A DNA stretch of 6,915 nt from Candidatus Sulfopaludibacter sp. SbA3. Its GTDB lineage: Bacteria; Acidobacteriota; Terriglobia; Bryobacterales; Bryobacteraceae. Below, one piece after another: positions 6,202 to 6,915 of the stretch. Every line of letters begins with the position of its first letter. Within the stretch, counting starts at the first letter, position 1. Below the pieces are notes generated by a model, which was given only the letters and a program-made list of their open reading frames with translations, made no database searches and was not told the origin of the DNA. Position numbers and translations under genes: made by a program. The stretch lies in the NCBI GenBank assembly GCA_945900935.1, contig CAMDKT010000326.1:1-6915 (forward strand), given 5' to 3'.

Positions 6202-6870
6202 ATGATGCGCTGGAATCGCCGAAACTTTTTGAGTTTAGGCTCGCTCGCGGGGATCGCCCCGGCGCGGGGACAGGGCAGCGGATTTCGATTTGCCATTATT
6301 GGAGACCGGACAGGGACGGCGGCGCCGCAGATCTACTCCCGGGTATGGCGGGAAGTGAGCCTGTTCGGCCCGGACCTGGCGGTGTCGATCGGCGACATCA
6401 TCCAGGGCTTGAATGACGCCACAGCGGCGGCGGAATGGCGCGAAATGGATACCCTTTGGCGTCGTTATAAGCGATTTAAGACGCTACTGGTGCCGGGAAA
6501 CCACGATATTTGGTCACCAGAATCGAAACGGCTGTTTGAAATTGAAGCTGGACACCCGGTTTCGCACTCGTTTGTCCAGGGCGGAGCGCTGTTCGTCATT
6601 CTGGACAACAGCCTCTCCGATGAACTGGCACCGGGGCAGTTGGAGTACTGTGAGCGGCAGTTGGCGAAGCACAAAGAGTTGCGGCCGAAGTTCGTATTCT
6701 GTCATCGGCCATCGTGGATTTTGAACGCGAGAGTGGGGAACCGAAACTTCGCGCTGCACGGATTGGCGCGTAAGTACGGAGTGGATTATGTAGTAAGTGG
6801 ACACGGTCACCAGTTAGTCCATTTGGAGCTGGACGGAGTTAGGTATTTAGAGATCGGGAGTTCGGGCTAA
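6202..6870 (+). CDS. Exported calcineurin-like metallophosphoesterase, probably 3'-truncated
   Basis: A 222-residue protein from ATG 6202 (a second ATG follows at once). The N-terminus NRRNFLSLGSLAG (5-17) is a twin-arginine-type signal, so export to the periplasm in folded, metal-loaded form is likely. Calcineurin-like motifs appear in order: IIGDRTG (Asp35), SIGDIIQG (Asp65), PGNHD (99-102, Asn100/His101), FCHRPSW (His168) and SGHGHQ (His201, His203). Compared with the general DxH...GDxxD pattern, the first His is Thr37 and the second Asp is Gln68; I believe GDRTG and GDxIQG forms recur in one exported subfamily. Substrate unknown. The frame stops at GVRYLEIGSSG, 19 residues after the last metal ligand. 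Relatives normally continue with further C-terminal strands, so the gene looks cut, possibly by an insertion. Because all metal ligands precede the break, some activity could remain. Confidence 0.85.
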   Translation: MMRWNRRNFLSLGSLAGIAPARGQGSGFRFAIIGDRTGTAAPQIYSRVWREVSLFGPDLAVSIGDIIQGLNDATAAAEWREMDTLWRRYKRFKTLLVPGNHDIWSPESKRLFEIEAGHPVSHSFVQGGALFVILDNSLSDELAPGQLEYCERQLAKHKELRPKFVFCHRPSWILNARVGNRNFALHGLARKYGVDYVVSGHGHQLVHLELDGVRYLEIGSSG

Positions 6871-6915
6871 AGTGGACCCCATTGTCAAGACCATTTTTGG
6901 CTTTCAATAAGCTAA
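6868..6915. mobile_element. Possible terminus of an insertion element (continues past right edge)
   Basis: From the phosphoesterase stop onward the sequence (TAAAGTGGACCCCATTGTCA and on to the edge) no longer fits the gene and becomes AT-richer. TGGACCCC followed by TTGTCAAGACC has the look of insertion-sequence ends seen in Acidobacteria and Proteobacteria. The reverse strand contains TTGACA (6888-6883), as some IS ends do to drive neighbouring genes. No transposase, inverted-repeat partner or target duplication is within view, so this is a suggestion based on the abrupt end of the upstream gene and the look of the junction. The alternative is ordinary intergenic DNA after a naturally short gene. 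Confidence 0.3.

Overview
The window looks like a chromosomal segment of an Acidobacteriota bacterium, most plausibly from the Solibacter/Bryobacter lineage. This is an inference from the moderately high GC content, the remnant of an Oar-like TonB-dependent receptor at the left edge, and the character of the proteins. It was not checked by any search. No RNA gene, CRISPR array or complete transposon is visible, and almost every base lies in or next to a gene.

Layout from left to right. (1) 1-238, minus strand: a broken Oar-like TonB-dependent receptor. A signal peptide plus the first residues of the carboxypeptidase-regulatory-like domain run almost directly into a C-terminal barrel segment in another frame. 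(2) 341-2850, minus strand: a two-gene operon. A small putative lipoprotein overlaps by one base a TgpA-type membrane protein with a periplasmic transglutaminase-like domain. (3) 2886-4484, plus strand: a compact operon divergent from the first. It holds a 54-residue single-span membrane protein, then rph (RNase PH), then rdgB (XTP/dITP pyrophosphatase), with rph and rdgB overlapping by one base. (4) 4435-6162, minus strand: a membrane glycosyltransferase of the NfrB type, a GT2 catalytic core with a C-terminal MshEN-like (GspE N-terminal) domain. Its 3' end overlaps rdgB tail-to-tail by 50 bp. (5) 6202-6870, plus strand: a Tat-type exported calcineurin-like phosphoesterase, divergent from the glycosyltransferase across a 39-bp gap. 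It seems to be cut short. The sequence beginning at its stop codon may be the end of a mobile element that continues past the right edge.

rph and rdgB are housekeeping genes for RNA 3'-end trimming and nucleotide-pool cleaning. The flanking genes are envelope-related: a transglutaminase-like membrane protein, a lipoprotein, an exopolysaccharide-type glycosyltransferase with a possible c-di-GMP sensor, and an exported phosphoesterase. I see no convincing complete new defence or mobile system. The most interesting items are the NfrB-like enzyme with a partly degenerate second-messenger domain, the two decayed or truncated genes at the two edges, and the tight gene overlaps.
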